DNA of 64,000 nucleotides from contig CANHRS010000003.1 in the NCBI GenBank assembly GCA_947463445.1, positions 1-64,000 on the forward strand, given 5' to 3'. Numbering within the stretch: the first letter of the stretch is position 1; every line of letters starts with the position of its first letter. A program made the position numbers and the translations under genes. Positions 37,092 to 47,188 of this stretch are shown in pieces. Origin of the DNA: Flavobacteriia bacterium (lineage in GTDB: Bacteria > Bacteroidota > Bacteroidia > Flavobacteriales_D > Crocinitomicaceae). The notes under the pieces are model-generated. The model was not told the DNA's origin. It saw nothing but the letters and a program-made list of their open reading frames with translations, and made no database searches.

Positions 37092-37871
37092 TCACAATAT
37101 CTCATACCCCATCCCTAACTCGCGGATTGATTTCTCATTATTTACAATTTTTCCCTCCCCTTCTTCGATAAATTGAGGAAGTTCAAATCCAAATTTTCTG
37201 CATGACTCCGTATAATATTCGTTTCGTGTAGGATGCTGTGATGCACATGCGTTTACAATTTTACCCCAATAATTTTTCACTAAAACTTGAACAATTATTT
37301 GAATACTATCTTTTTGCTCGATTAAATTTACAGGTTGATTACCATTTGGTATACCACTCCGACCAGCAAAAAACTTGGCAGGATGACGGTTTGGTCCAAT
37401 GAGTCCTGCCATGCGTATAATTGTTAAGCGATCTTGTAAATAATTATGTAAGACTTGTTCTGCATATGCAAGGTGATTGGTACTTGCATTTTCTTCCCAC
37501 GTGAAGGAATCTTCTTTTGCATCTCTAATATGCTCTGGATAAACTCCTGTTGTACTTACAAAAATGAAATGAGTTTTTTCGCTAAATTGTTTTGCTACAA
37601 ACAATAAATGTTCGCCATATTCTTGCATATAGTTTACCTTTCCTGGAGGGAAATTTAAAATACAAAAAGCGGTATCCGATACAATTTCTTCTGCTAATAT
37701 TGGGTTATCTTCCCGACTGTTCCAATAAAATGCTTCTAAATTTGTTGATGCAAGTTGCGCGATTTTCTCCACATTACGGGTTGTGCCAACTACCTTGTAG
37801 CCTTGTTCTACGAGTTGTTGACCCAAAGGTGTACCAAGCCATCCGAAGCCTACGATTGCGATTTTAGTCAT
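37092..37871 (-). CDS. NAD(P)-dependent epimerase/dehydratase-like (SDR) protein
   Basis: MTKIAIVGFGWLGTPLGQQLVEQGYKVVGTTR Rossmann start, FVSTTGVYP; overlaps the ppk1 end. Confidence 0.82.
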   Translation of the reverse strand: MTKIAIVGFGWLGTPLGQQLVEQGYKVVGTTRNVEKIAQLASTNLEAFYWNSREDNPILAEEIVSDTAFCILNFPPGKVNYMQEYGEHLLFVAKQFSEKTHFIFVSTTGVYPEHIRDAKEDSFTWEENASTNHLAYAEQVLHNYLQDRLTIIRMAGLIGPNRHPAKFFAGRSGIPNGNQPVNLIEQKDSIQIIVQVLVKNYWGKIVNACASQHPTRNEYYTESCRKFGFELPQFIEEGEGKIVNNEKSIRELGMGYEIL

Positions 37872-39924
37872 TCGTTTCTTCTCCAACCAACACTAATTGA
37901 TTCTTATAGTATTCATATAAAGCCATTTGGGAACGCACAGGATGACCGAGATCGTTGATATGGTGCTTATTTTTTAATTTTTTATCTATCACTCGGGACT
38001 TTTGATTGTCCGACCATTGTAGTCCAAAAATGGTTTGTAATTCATTTTGTAGTACGCGATCATAAATTGGAGCACCCACTTCGATACGTTTGTCTAAATT
38101 ACGTTCCATCCAGTCAAAAGATGAAATATAATAAAGAGGATTTCCATTATTCTCAAAAATCATAAAGCGTGCATGTTCCAAGAAACGATCCACAACACTT
38201 ATTGCCTCTATATTTTCACTCTGATTTTTAATTCCTGGCACCAAACAACAAACACCACGAACGTTTAATTTAATTTTAACGCCCGCATTACTTGCTTGAT
38301 ATAATTTATCAATCATTTTAATGTCAACCAAATTGTTGATTTTAATACAAATACCAGAAGGTAAACCTTTCTTTGCATTGTCAATTTCAGCTTGTATAAG
38401 ACTTGTAAGTTTACGACGATTATTAAAAGGAGAAACCAAAAGATTGCGATATACCCCTCTTTCAATATTATTTTCCATAACACGGAAAACCTTTCTTACC
38501 TCTTGGCAAATAGCCACATTTCCGGTAAAATAGCCAACATCCGAATAAATTTTAGCAGTCTTTTCATGGAAGTTACCCGTACCAATAAATGCAATTATTT
38601 GTTCTTTCCCTTTAACTACACGTGTTATCTTCAAGAGTTTAGAGTGAACTTTTAATCCCTGCACTCCATAAATTACACGGGCACCTTGTTCTTTCATGCG
38701 CTCCGCCCAATACAAGTTGTTTTCCTCGTCGAAGCGCGCTTGAATCTCGAAAATCACCACAACTTCTTTACCATTATTTACAGCGTTTAATAACGCATTC
38801 ATAATTTGAGAGTTATGTGCTACTCGGTATACATTTATTTTAATGGATTTTACGGTAGGATCAATCGCTGCTTCACGAATTGTATCTACTACATAATCAA
38901 ACTTTTGATATGGAAAATGGAGTAGTACATCTTTTTCAGCAAACGTATTTAAATAACTCTTGGTATGAATCAAGTCTGGATGGTCTAAAGCTGGTAATTT
39001 CTCATAAATCAATTCTTTCTTCCCAAAATCTGGAAAACCAGCGAAATCTTTAAAATTATGGTATCTACCTCCTGGTATTGCATTCAATCCCGCTTTTAAA
39101 TTCAATGCTTTCAGCAAATAATTTTTTAAATCAACAGGCATTTTAGCGTCGTAAACAAAACGTACAGGTTCTCCTTTTTTACGATTTTGCAAACTTGCCT
39201 CCATTTTTTCAATGAATGAAACCGATAAATCATCGTCAAGATTTAATTCTGCATCCCTCGTGAACTTAAATGTAAAAGCTTGCATTCCTTTTACATCAAA
39301 AATGGTGAAAATGGAATCTAAATGTAGCCGTATGATATCATCAATTAAAATAAAAAAAGATTTTTCTCCTTGTTGAATTTTATAAAAACGTTGATAGGTT
39401 GATGGTATTTGAATTAAAGCGTAAAATGGTTTCTTTGAATTTTCTTTTTCTAAGCGAACGGCTAAATAAATGTGAGTATCTCTTAATTTCGGGAATGGTA
39501 ATCTAGGATTTAGAATGATTGGAACTATTTCGTGTTTTAATTCCGTGTGAAAATAATTGGATAATTCCTCGCGATGTTCAGCCGTAAGATTCTTTTCGGT
39601 CAGTTGATAGATATTCTTTTCCTTCAATTCTAGTAATAAACCTTGATAACAAGATTCAAACATTTTTTGTTGGTTTAATACCTCTTCTCGGATATCTTCC
39701 AGTAATTCAGCTGCAGTACCATTGTATCCTTGCACAGAATTTTTCTTAATCGAAATAATACGTTTAATATTTGCAACACGCACACGAAAGAACTCATCCA
39801 TATTGTTCGAATAAATTCCTAAAAATCGCATACGTTCTACCAATGGAACGTTTGGATCAATCGCTTCCTGTAAAACTCTTTCGTTAAAGGATAACCAACT
39901 TAATTCCCGATTTACTAACTCCAT
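37864..39924 (-). CDS. ppk1: Polyphosphate kinase 1
   Basis: NRELSWLSFNERVLQEA, NNMDEFFRVRVANI, GTGNFHEKTAKIYSDVG. Confidence 0.97.
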   Translation of the reverse strand: MELVNRELSWLSFNERVLQEAIDPNVPLVERMRFLGIYSNNMDEFFRVRVANIKRIISIKKNSVQGYNGTAAELLEDIREEVLNQQKMFESCYQGLLLELKEKNIYQLTEKNLTAEHREELSNYFHTELKHEIVPIILNPRLPFPKLRDTHIYLAVRLEKENSKKPFYALIQIPSTYQRFYKIQQGEKSFFILIDDIIRLHLDSIFTIFDVKGMQAFTFKFTRDAELNLDDDLSVSFIEKMEASLQNRKKGEPVRFVYDAKMPVDLKNYLLKALNLKAGLNAIPGGRYHNFKDFAGFPDFGKKELIYEKLPALDHPDLIHTKSYLNTFAEKDVLLHFPYQKFDYVVDTIREAAIDPTVKSIKINVYRVAHNSQIMNALLNAVNNGKEVVVIFEIQARFDEENNLYWAERMKEQGARVIYGVQGLKVHSKLLKITRVVKGKEQIIAFIGTGNFHEKTAKIYSDVGYFTGNVAICQEVRKVFRVMENNIERGVYRNLLVSPFNNRRKLTSLIQAEIDNAKKGLPSGICIKINNLVDIKMIDKLYQASNAGVKIKLNVRGVCCLVPGIKNQSENIEAISVVDRFLEHARFMIFENNGNPLYYISSFDWMERNLDKRIEVGAPIYDRVLQNELQTIFGLQWSDNQKSRVIDKKLKNKHHINDLGHPVRSQMALYEYYKNQLVLVGEETND

Positions 39925-39969
39925 ACTTTATTTTATAATAAGGATAAACACAAAAATAAGCATTGATTA

Positions 39970-40620
39970 TTATTTGAATGTTAAATCTACACGGGTTGTG
40001 ATTTTTATATTCTCCACATTACCTTCCACCAAAGATATAGTAAATCCTGCTTCTTCCACTAACGAAGCATCGTCTGTTATTCCTATATGAAAAGGGAGTT
40101 TGTATGCTGTTTCTAATAGACTTCTTTCAAATACTTGTGGTGTTTGCACACTACGAAAATTACTGCGAACAACTGCTTTGGAGGTTCCGTCAGGTAATAT
40201 TTGACGCAAAGACTCTGTAACTTCAAGTACTGGAATTCCAGAACCAGTATTTCTGGCAGAGGCAAAACAACGTTGTATTGTTTCCTGAGAAACATTGGGT
40301 CTCACACCATCATGTACCGCTACAAATTTTCCTGTCGCGTGTTGTAATGCTAATTGAATGGAATGATAGCGCTCCTTTCCACCTGAAATTAAGGTGTGTG
40401 GAACCGTAAATTGATGTTTATCACACAGTTCTTTCCAATAAGATTTCCAGTCTTCAGGAAGTGTAACTAACAATTGTGCGTGAGTATCAAACGTATAAAA
40501 GCAAGCAATGGTTTGCATTAATATTGGCGTATCTCCTAACAACATAAATTGCTTTGGAATGTCCCCACCCATTCTTTTACCAATACCGCCAGCAGTTATA
40601 ATGATTGTGTTTTCGTGCAT
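39970..40620 (-). CDS. ispD: 2-C-methyl-D-erythritol 4-phosphate cytidylyltransferase
   Basis: ITAGGIGKRMGGDIPKQFMLLG, VAVHDGVRPNVS, SNFRSVQTPQVF; MHENTIIIT start chosen over the upstream ATG. Confidence 0.93.
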   Translation of the reverse strand: MHENTIIITAGGIGKRMGGDIPKQFMLLGDTPILMQTIACFYTFDTHAQLLVTLPEDWKSYWKELCDKHQFTVPHTLISGGKERYHSIQLALQHATGKFVAVHDGVRPNVSQETIQRCFASARNTGSGIPVLEVTESLRQILPDGTSKAVVRSNFRSVQTPQVFERSLLETAYKLPFHIGITDDASLVEEAGFTISLVEGNVENIKITTRVDLTFK

Positions 40621-40630
40621 AGAGAAAAAA

Positions 40631-40655
40631 AAAGGTTGTCTAAAAGACAACCTAA
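40631..40655 (-). terminator. Terminator downstream of the 60-aa membrane protein gene
   Basis: AGGTTGTCT AAA AGACAACCT with a T-tract on the minus strand. Confidence 0.75.
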
Positions 40656-40672
40656 AATTATGTTTTTAAAAA

Positions 40673-40855
40673 TTATTTAATCTGATTTGGATTATTTTCA
40701 GCCTCTTGGTTGAATTTACGTTGGTAATTTAACCAATAGAATAAACCAACAAAACCTAGAATTATGCAGGAGTAATTGAATACATTACCAACTATATCAT
40801 AAAATCCAAAAATGAACTGAAAAAAATTTGCGATTCCGTACCAAAGTGCATTCAT
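40673..40855 (-). CDS. Small membrane protein (about 60 aa)
   Basis: Hydrophobic VFNYSCIILGFVGLFYWLNYQRKF followed by its own terminator. Confidence 0.65.
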   Translation of the reverse strand: MNALWYGIANFFQFIFGFYDIVGNVFNYSCIILGFVGLFYWLNYQRKFNQEAENNPNQIK

Positions 40856-41015
40856 AGTTTCTAATTTTTATGTGACAAATTAAGCAATTACTTTTCAAAT
40901 TATCAACAATTGACTCTTTTATTTTGTGTATACAGTAAAATTAAGATCTATATATTACCAAATTCTAGTTGTTTCTGGCATAGAAAATTCTAATATAAAT
41001 CTTATCTTCGCGACA

Positions 41016-41972
41016 ATGACGCGCATTTTTTTAGGGAATCAAATTTATGTACTCTTATTACTGCCCTTTTTAATAGGAGGTTATGTTGCGCTCAATGAAT
41101 TTACAGGTTTCTTCGAAATTTTACCCGAAATTAACCTCGGTCTTTGGGGTAGTTATTTTATCGAAAACCATTTTTGGATTAACTACTTGAGTCTTGGATT
41201 AATTCTACTCAATGCCATATTAGCTAACTTTTTATTCAATTCCAATGAATTTTATGAACGAAACAGCTATATAATCGCTTTACTTTATATTCTGTTTATG
41301 AGTTATTTTCACGCTTTCTATCAAATAGATGGAGTGTTAATTTCACACACACTGCTAATTTTTTGTTTATTTCTTTTCTTTCGATTACAAAACAATTCCG
41401 ATGGTCGTAAAATTGCTTTTAACGGTTCTTTTTTACTTGGAATTGCTGCGACATTTAATCCTACTTTCTTGGTTTTCTTTCCTGTAATTTGGTTTATGAT
41501 TACACGAATTCGTCCATTTGTATTTAGAGAAATAATACTTGCTTCCATTGGATTTTTGTTACCTGTCGGGTACGCTTTAGGATTTATTTTTTATTTTTTC
41601 AATGATTTACATTGGAATTGGTACAAACTATCCGAAAAAATATTACAAAAAACATCAATTATAGGTTCTGCATCTACCATATTAATATTTATTGGATTAT
41701 TAAGTTTATTAACATTGAATTACAAAACTTCAAAAAGTTCACTTAGATTCAAAAAATTACTTGCTATACTAAAACTAGTTTTATTTGTGGGAGTAATCGT
41801 TGGTATGTATCAATATTTCCATGATCGAAATTTTGAATGGGTAAGTGTAGCAATTATACCCCTCTGTTTTTTCTATCCATTTGCCTTCTTTAATAAATCG
41901 TCGTTACTATTAGCAAAAATATTATTTTACACATTGTTCATATTTTCACTTGCTAAATTTTTCATTAAATAA
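41016..41972 (+). CDS. Multi-spanning membrane protein (possibly DUF6427-like)
   Basis: Many TM helices; ATG at 41016 (MTRIFLGNQIYVLLLLPF) preferred over 40926. Confidence 0.65.
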   Translation: MTRIFLGNQIYVLLLLPFLIGGYVALNEFTGFFEILPEINLGLWGSYFIENHFWINYLSLGLILLNAILANFLFNSNEFYERNSYIIALLYILFMSYFHAFYQIDGVLISHTLLIFCLFLFFRLQNNSDGRKIAFNGSFLLGIAATFNPTFLVFFPVIWFMITRIRPFVFREIILASIGFLLPVGYALGFIFYFFNDLHWNWYKLSEKILQKTSIIGSASTILIFIGLLSLLTLNYKTSKSSLRFKKLLAILKLVLFVGVIVGMYQYFHDRNFEWVSVAIIPLCFFYPFAFFNKSSLLLAKILFYTLFIFSLAKFFIK

Positions 41973-41993
41973 TTAACGTGCACGTGAAATGAC

Positions 41994-42001
41994 TACTTTT
42001 G
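41994..42001 (+). promoter_or_regulatory. Bacteroidota -7 box upstream of purQ
   Basis: TACTTTTG. Confidence 0.5.
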
Positions 42002-42054
42002 TAAGGTAAAATTGCCAAATGGCAAAAAAGGTATAAAAAAATAAAACGAAGCAA

Positions 42055-42744
42055 ATGAAATTTGGAGTTGTTACTTTCCCTGGGTCGAACTGCGATGAGG
42101 ATATGGTATATGTATTGGAAACAATGTTAAACCAAAAAGTTGAACGCTTATGGCATAAAGATTCTGACCTTAAAGGGGCGGATTTTATTGTACTTCCTGG
42201 AGGATTCTCTTATGGAGATTACTTACGTTCTGGTGCAATCGCTAAACTCTCTCCAATTATGGGTGAAGTTATTAAGCATGCAAATAAAGGTGGTTATGTA
42301 TTGGGTGTATGTAATGGTTTCCAAATCTTGACTGAGTCAGGATTATTAGACGGTGCATTGTTACATAACGACACGCAAAAATTCATCTGTAAAAATGTAT
42401 ATTTAAAACCTGAGTTTACAACTTCTGCAATTACAAAAGATTTGGATGCAACTAAAACATACCAAATTCCAATTGCACATGGCGAAGGACGTTTCTATGC
42501 TTCAGATGATACAATCAAAAAGATTTACGATAACGAACAAGTGATTTTTAAATACGCTGGACAAGACGGTACCATTAATGAAGAATTCAACCCAAATGGT
42601 TCGATTGATAGCATTGCTGGAATTTGTAATGCTGGGAAAAATGTATTTGGTATGATGCCACACCCAGAAAGAGCTGCTGATGTAGTATTAAATAATTTAG
42701 ACGGAAAATTGTTGTTCGAATCCTTATTGAATAACTGTAAATAA
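42055..42744 (+). CDS. purQ: Phosphoribosylformylglycinamidine synthase subunit PurQ
   Basis: GVVTFPGSNCDEDM, LPGGFSYGDYLRSGAIA, GVCNGFQILTE, MMPHPERA. Confidence 0.97.
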   Translation: MKFGVVTFPGSNCDEDMVYVLETMLNQKVERLWHKDSDLKGADFIVLPGGFSYGDYLRSGAIAKLSPIMGEVIKHANKGGYVLGVCNGFQILTESGLLDGALLHNDTQKFICKNVYLKPEFTTSAITKDLDATKTYQIPIAHGEGRFYASDDTIKKIYDNEQVIFKYAGQDGTINEEFNPNGSIDSIAGICNAGKNVFGMMPHPERAADVVLNNLDGKLLFESLLNNCK

Positions 42745-42751
42745 TTATATA

Positions 42752-44038
42752 ATGAGAGTTTTATTATTAGGATCTGGAGGTAGAGAACATGCAATTGCTT
42801 GGAAAATTGCACAAAGTTCGCAGTTAGACAAGTTGTTCATCGCTCCTGGAAATGCAGGAACACGAAATCATGGGACTAACGTGGCTATTCAACCTACAGA
42901 TTTCGAATCAATTAAAACTTTTGTGTTAGAAAATGAAATTGCAACGGTTGTGGTAGGTCCAGAAGATCCTTTGGTAAAAGGAATTTATGATTTCTTCCAA
43001 GCGGATGCAACTATCAAACATGTCAATGTGATTGGGCCTTCTAAAGAAGCAGCACAATTGGAAGGAAGTAAAGATTTTGCAAAGAAATTTATGCAACGTC
43101 ACAACATCCCAACCGCTAAATACGCAACATTTACAAAAGATACCTTAGAAGAAGGATATGCTTTTCTAGCTTCCATGAAACCTCCTTATGTATTAAAAGC
43201 AGATGGCTTAGCGGCAGGAAAAGGTGTTGTTATTCCAGATACGTTAGAGGAAGCAAAAGCTGAACTAAAATCCATGTTAGCAGATGCTAAATTTGGAGAT
43301 GCAAGTTCGCGTGTTGTAATCGAACAATTCTTAAAAGGAATCGAATTATCTGTGTTTGTATTGACGGATGGAGAATCGTATAAAATTCTTCCGGAAGCAA
43401 AAGACTACAAACGCATTGGAGAAGGAGATACTGGTTTGAATACTGGTGGAATGGGAGCGGTTTCTCCGGTTGTATTTGCGGATAAAACATTCATGGATAA
43501 GATTGAAAATCAAATTATTATACCTACAATTAAAGGCTTAAAAGCAGAAAATTTAGTGTATAAAGGATTTGTGTTTTTCGGTTTGATATCTGTAAAAGGC
43601 GAGCCATATGTGATTGAATACAATTGTAGAATGGGAGATCCTGAAACAGAAGTAGTAATGCCGCGCATCAAATCGGATATATTAGATTTATTTGAAGGTA
43701 TTGCAACAGGTACTCTTTCTGAACGTGATGTTCAGTTTGACGAACGTGCTGCTACTACTGTTATGATGGTTGCTGGTGGTTATCCAGAAGAATATCAAAA
43801 AGGGAAAACAATTCATGGGTTAAATTCCGTAAAAGATAGTATTGTATTCCATGCAGGAACAAGTTCAGATGGACCTGTAGTTCTCTCTTCTGGAGGAAGA
43901 GTACTTGCAGTTACTTCCTATGGTAAAACAATAGAAGGCGCTTTAAATAGATCTTACTCATCCATTGAAGGGATTGAATTTGAAGGCGCAAACTACCGGA
44001 AAGATATCGGTAGAGATTTAATCAATTATACCAAGTAA
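42752..44038 (+). CDS. purD: Phosphoribosylamine-glycine ligase
   Basis: LLLGSGGREHAIAWKIAQS, VLKADGLAAGKGVVI, GFVFFGLI...EYNCRMGDPETEVV. Confidence 0.97.
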   Translation: MRVLLLGSGGREHAIAWKIAQSSQLDKLFIAPGNAGTRNHGTNVAIQPTDFESIKTFVLENEIATVVVGPEDPLVKGIYDFFQADATIKHVNVIGPSKEAAQLEGSKDFAKKFMQRHNIPTAKYATFTKDTLEEGYAFLASMKPPYVLKADGLAAGKGVVIPDTLEEAKAELKSMLADAKFGDASSRVVIEQFLKGIELSVFVLTDGESYKILPEAKDYKRIGEGDTGLNTGGMGAVSPVVFADKTFMDKIENQIIIPTIKGLKAENLVYKGFVFFGLISVKGEPYVIEYNCRMGDPETEVVMPRIKSDILDLFEGIATGTLSERDVQFDERAATTVMMVAGGYPEEYQKGKTIHGLNSVKDSIVFHAGTSSDGPVVLSSGGRVLAVTSYGKTIEGALNRSYSSIEGIEFEGANYRKDIGRDLINYTK

Positions 44039-44044
44039 TTGTAA

Positions 44045-45298
44045 ATGGACCCCCACCTCATAATTCTATTTACACTTTTTATTTCTGCGTTTAGTTCTGG
44101 TGTAGAAATTGCATTTGTATCTTCTAGTAGACTACGTATAGAATTAGATAAAAATAAAGGTTCCTTTACTGGGAAAATATTAGGATTTTTCTACCGAAAT
44201 GAAGGCCATTTCTTAGCGGCGCTGCTACTAGGAAATAATATTGCACTTGTTCTTTTTGGAATACAAGCAGCCGAGATTTTAAATCCTATAATAGCATCTT
44301 GGGGTGTGACTGAACAAGTATTACAACTCTTGATTCAAACTGTAATTTCAACCATATTGGTATTGATAATCGCGGAATTCCTTCCAAAAGCAATTTGTCA
44401 GTTAAATCCAAATGCTTTTATGAAGTCCTTTGCAGTTCCTGCATACCTTTTTTACTGGATCTTATATCTTCCTACATCTATTATCATGTTTATAAGTTTG
44501 CGTTTCTTAAAACTCATGAAAGTGGAAATATCAAGTACTGAAAAAGTGTTTTCGAAAGTTGATTTAGAGCACTATGTACAAGACATGAACGAACGTATCA
44601 AAGAAGAAGAAGACTTTGGAAATGAAATGCAAATTCTACAAAATGCATTAGATTTCTCTAAAATTAAAGCGCGTGATTGTATGGTTCCACGACCAGAAAT
44701 TATTGCTATTGAGGTAAACGAACCGATTACTGATTTACACGCATTATTTATAAAAACAGGAATTTCAAAAGTGGTTGTTTTCCGGGATTCTATCGATAAC
44801 ATCATTGGTTATGCGCACTCGTTTGAATTGTTCAACAAACCAGATTCTATCGCTAAAATATTAAGACCCATTTTATTCGTTCCTGAATCTATTCCTGGAA
44901 AAGAATTATTAGAAATGTTTACAAGCAAATCTGTAAGTATCGCCATTGTGGTAGATGAATACGGAGGTACAGCTGGTGTTATCACTATTGAAGACGTCAT
45001 TGAAGAAATCTTTGGAGATATTGAAGACGAGCACGACAAAGAAGATTGGTTGGAAGAAAAAATTTCAGATTCCGAATACCGTTTCTCTGCCCGTGCGGAA
45101 ATTGATTATCTCAACGAAAATTATAAATTAGGACTCATAGAATCCGAAGAATACGAAACCCTTGGAGGATTGATTATCCACGAATTAGAGTCTATCCCAG
45201 AAGCAGGACAAGAAATCAAAACCGACAAATTACGTTTGGTAATTGAGGAGGTTTCTGACCGAAGAATTGAAGTCGTGAGACTCTTTGTTGGGGAGTAA
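44045..45298 (+). CDS. Hemolysin C/CorC (CNNM plus CBS) family transporter, GldE-like
   Basis: FISAFSSGVEIAFVSSSRLRIE, LLLGNNIALVLFG, CBS region, VVDEYGGTAGVITIEDVIEEIFGDIEDEHD. Confidence 0.88.
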   Translation: MDPHLIILFTLFISAFSSGVEIAFVSSSRLRIELDKNKGSFTGKILGFFYRNEGHFLAALLLGNNIALVLFGIQAAEILNPIIASWGVTEQVLQLLIQTVISTILVLIIAEFLPKAICQLNPNAFMKSFAVPAYLFYWILYLPTSIIMFISLRFLKLMKVEISSTEKVFSKVDLEHYVQDMNERIKEEEDFGNEMQILQNALDFSKIKARDCMVPRPEIIAIEVNEPITDLHALFIKTGISKVVVFRDSIDNIIGYAHSFELFNKPDSIAKILRPILFVPESIPGKELLEMFTSKSVSIAIVVDEYGGTAGVITIEDVIEEIFGDIEDEHDKEDWLEEKISDSEYRFSARAEIDYLNENYKLGLIESEEYETLGGLIIHELESIPEAGQEIKTDKLRLVIEEVSDRRIEVVRLFVGE

Positions 45299-45304
45299 TC
45301 TTGG

Positions 45305-45349
45305 TTTCCCTCTTGGAGGATAGTCCCGAAAGCTTTCGGGAAAGGGAGG
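45305..45349. repeat. Hairpin-forming intergenic element with perfect 16-bp palindrome CCCGAAAGCTTTCGGG
   Basis: TTTCCCTCTTGGAGGATAGT[CCCGAAAGCTTTCGGG]AAAGGGAGG; palindrome at 45325-45340. Confidence 0.8.
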
Positions 45350-45536
45350 TGATACTTATTTTCTATTAAATAATTCATATTTGTTACGAATAACCCCGCT
45401 AATCGTAACATTTTTGTTACGATTAATTTTAGCTTCTATCTCCCTCTAATTTCTCCAAGTTTGGAAGCATAAAAAATTCTTTCCACAATCCTACTATTTT
45501 ATCAAAACAAAGCATTAAAATCTCCTTTTTTTGCCT

Positions 45537-45544
45537 TAATTTTG
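45537..45544 (+). promoter_or_regulatory. Bacteroidota -7 box upstream of purH
   Basis: TAATTTTG, 23 nt before the ATG. Confidence 0.55.
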
Positions 45545-45566
45545 TACCCTATTTTACACGTCCAAA

Positions 45567-47099
45567 ATGAGTACAACTAAAACTATCAAAAGCGCATTAA
45601 TTTCGGTATATGATAAGACTGGTTTAGAGCCAATTATCAATCGTTTAAACGAACTAGGAGTAACTATTTATTCTACTGGTGGAACACAAGCTTTCGTGGA
45701 AAGTTTAGGCGTAGCAGTGGAACGTGTAGAAGACCTGACTTCTTACCCTTCAATTTTGGGTGGTCGTGTAAAAACATTACATCCAAAAGTATTTGGAGGA
45801 ATTTTAAATAGAAGAAATCATTCCGACGACCAAGGACAAATTGCAGAATTTGAAATTCCTGAAATTGATTTGGTGATTGTTGACCTATACCCTTTCGAAG
45901 CTACTGTTGCTTCTGGTGCAAGTCATGAAGACATCATCGAAAAAATTGACATCGGTGGAATTTCTTTGATTCGTGCTGCAGCCAAGAATTATCAAGATGT
46001 TGTAATTATTCCTTCGCAAGAGCAATATGAAGATTTCTTAACTGTATTAAATTCAAATGCAGCAGGAGCCTCTACCTTAGAAGAACGTAAAAAATTCGCG
46101 CGTGATGCCTTCCATGTGTCCTCGCATTATGACACACAAATTTTCCATTATTTCAATCAAGGAGAGAAAGTAACCTTCAACGAAAGTGTGAAAACGAACC
46201 AAGTATTGCGTTATGGAGAAAATCCACACCAAAAAGGAATTTTTCACGGAAATTTAGAAGATATTTTTACGAAATTACACGGAAAAGAGTTATCTTACAA
46301 TAACTTATTAGATGTGGATGCAGCTGTTTTGTTATTGAATGAATTCAAGGCAGACGGACCAACCTTTGCGATATTGAAACATAATAATGCGTGTGGGGTT
46401 GCGACTAGAAATACAATCAAAGAGGCATACGAAGTTGCTTTAGCAGCAGACCCTGTTTCTGCGTTTGGCGGAATTTTAATTTCTAACACAGAATTAGATT
46501 TAGAAACTGCAACGTTAATCAACGAACTTTTTTGTGAAGTAGTAATTGCGCCTGGTTTTCAAGCAGAAGCATTAGAAATATTGAAATCCAAAAAAAATCG
46601 CGTAATTCTTCAACAAAAATTTGTACAACTACCAACAAAACAGTTTCGTACAATTTTAAATGGGGTACTAGAACAAGACAAAGACTTATTGACCGAAACA
46701 ATTGCGGATTTTAGAACGGTAACAAAAGTTGCTCCAACTGCGCAAGAAATGGAAGATATGGTTTTTGCAAACAAATTAGTAAAACATACAAAATCAAATA
46801 CAATCATTCTTGCTAAAAACAATCAATTATTAGCAAGTGGTACAGGTCAAACATCTCGTGTAGATGCATTGGTACAAGCAATTACCAAAGCAAAAGCATT
46901 CAACTTTGACTTAAAAGGTGCTGTAATGGCATCGGATGCGTTTTTTCCTTTCCCTGACTGTGTAGAGATTGCACATAACGAAGGAATAAGTGCAGTGGTA
47001 CAACCGGGAGGTTCTATCAAAGATGATTTATCCGTAAACTACTGCGATACAAATGGTATGGCAATGGTTATGACTGGAAATAGACACTTTAAACATTAA
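45567..47099 (+). CDS. purH: Bifunctional AICAR formyltransferase/IMP cyclohydrolase
   Basis: ALISVYDKTGLEPII, YSTGGTQAFVESLG, GGRVKTLHPKVFGGIL, LRYGENPHQKG, KHNNACGVA. Confidence 0.97.
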   Translation: MSTTKTIKSALISVYDKTGLEPIINRLNELGVTIYSTGGTQAFVESLGVAVERVEDLTSYPSILGGRVKTLHPKVFGGILNRRNHSDDQGQIAEFEIPEIDLVIVDLYPFEATVASGASHEDIIEKIDIGGISLIRAAAKNYQDVVIIPSQEQYEDFLTVLNSNAAGASTLEERKKFARDAFHVSSHYDTQIFHYFNQGEKVTFNESVKTNQVLRYGENPHQKGIFHGNLEDIFTKLHGKELSYNNLLDVDAAVLLLNEFKADGPTFAILKHNNACGVATRNTIKEAYEVALAADPVSAFGGILISNTELDLETATLINELFCEVVIAPGFQAEALEILKSKKNRVILQQKFVQLPTKQFRTILNGVLEQDKDLLTETIADFRTVTKVAPTAQEMEDMVFANKLVKHTKSNTIILAKNNQLLASGTGQTSRVDALVQAITKAKAFNFDLKGAVMASDAFFPFPDCVEIAHNEGISAVVQPGGSIKDDLSVNYCDTNGMAMVMTGNRHFKH

Positions 47100-47188
47100 A
47101 ATTAGTTTGTAGTAAGTGAAACAAAATTTGTGATTTTGCGATATAACAGCATTAAAAAAGTCTTCTGTTAATAGAAGCATATACAAAA

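Noticed and set aside
20556-47099. purM, purQ-purD and purH as a purine operon
   Set aside because: Genes are dispersed with many unrelated genes and both strands between them; only purQ-purD are adjacent.
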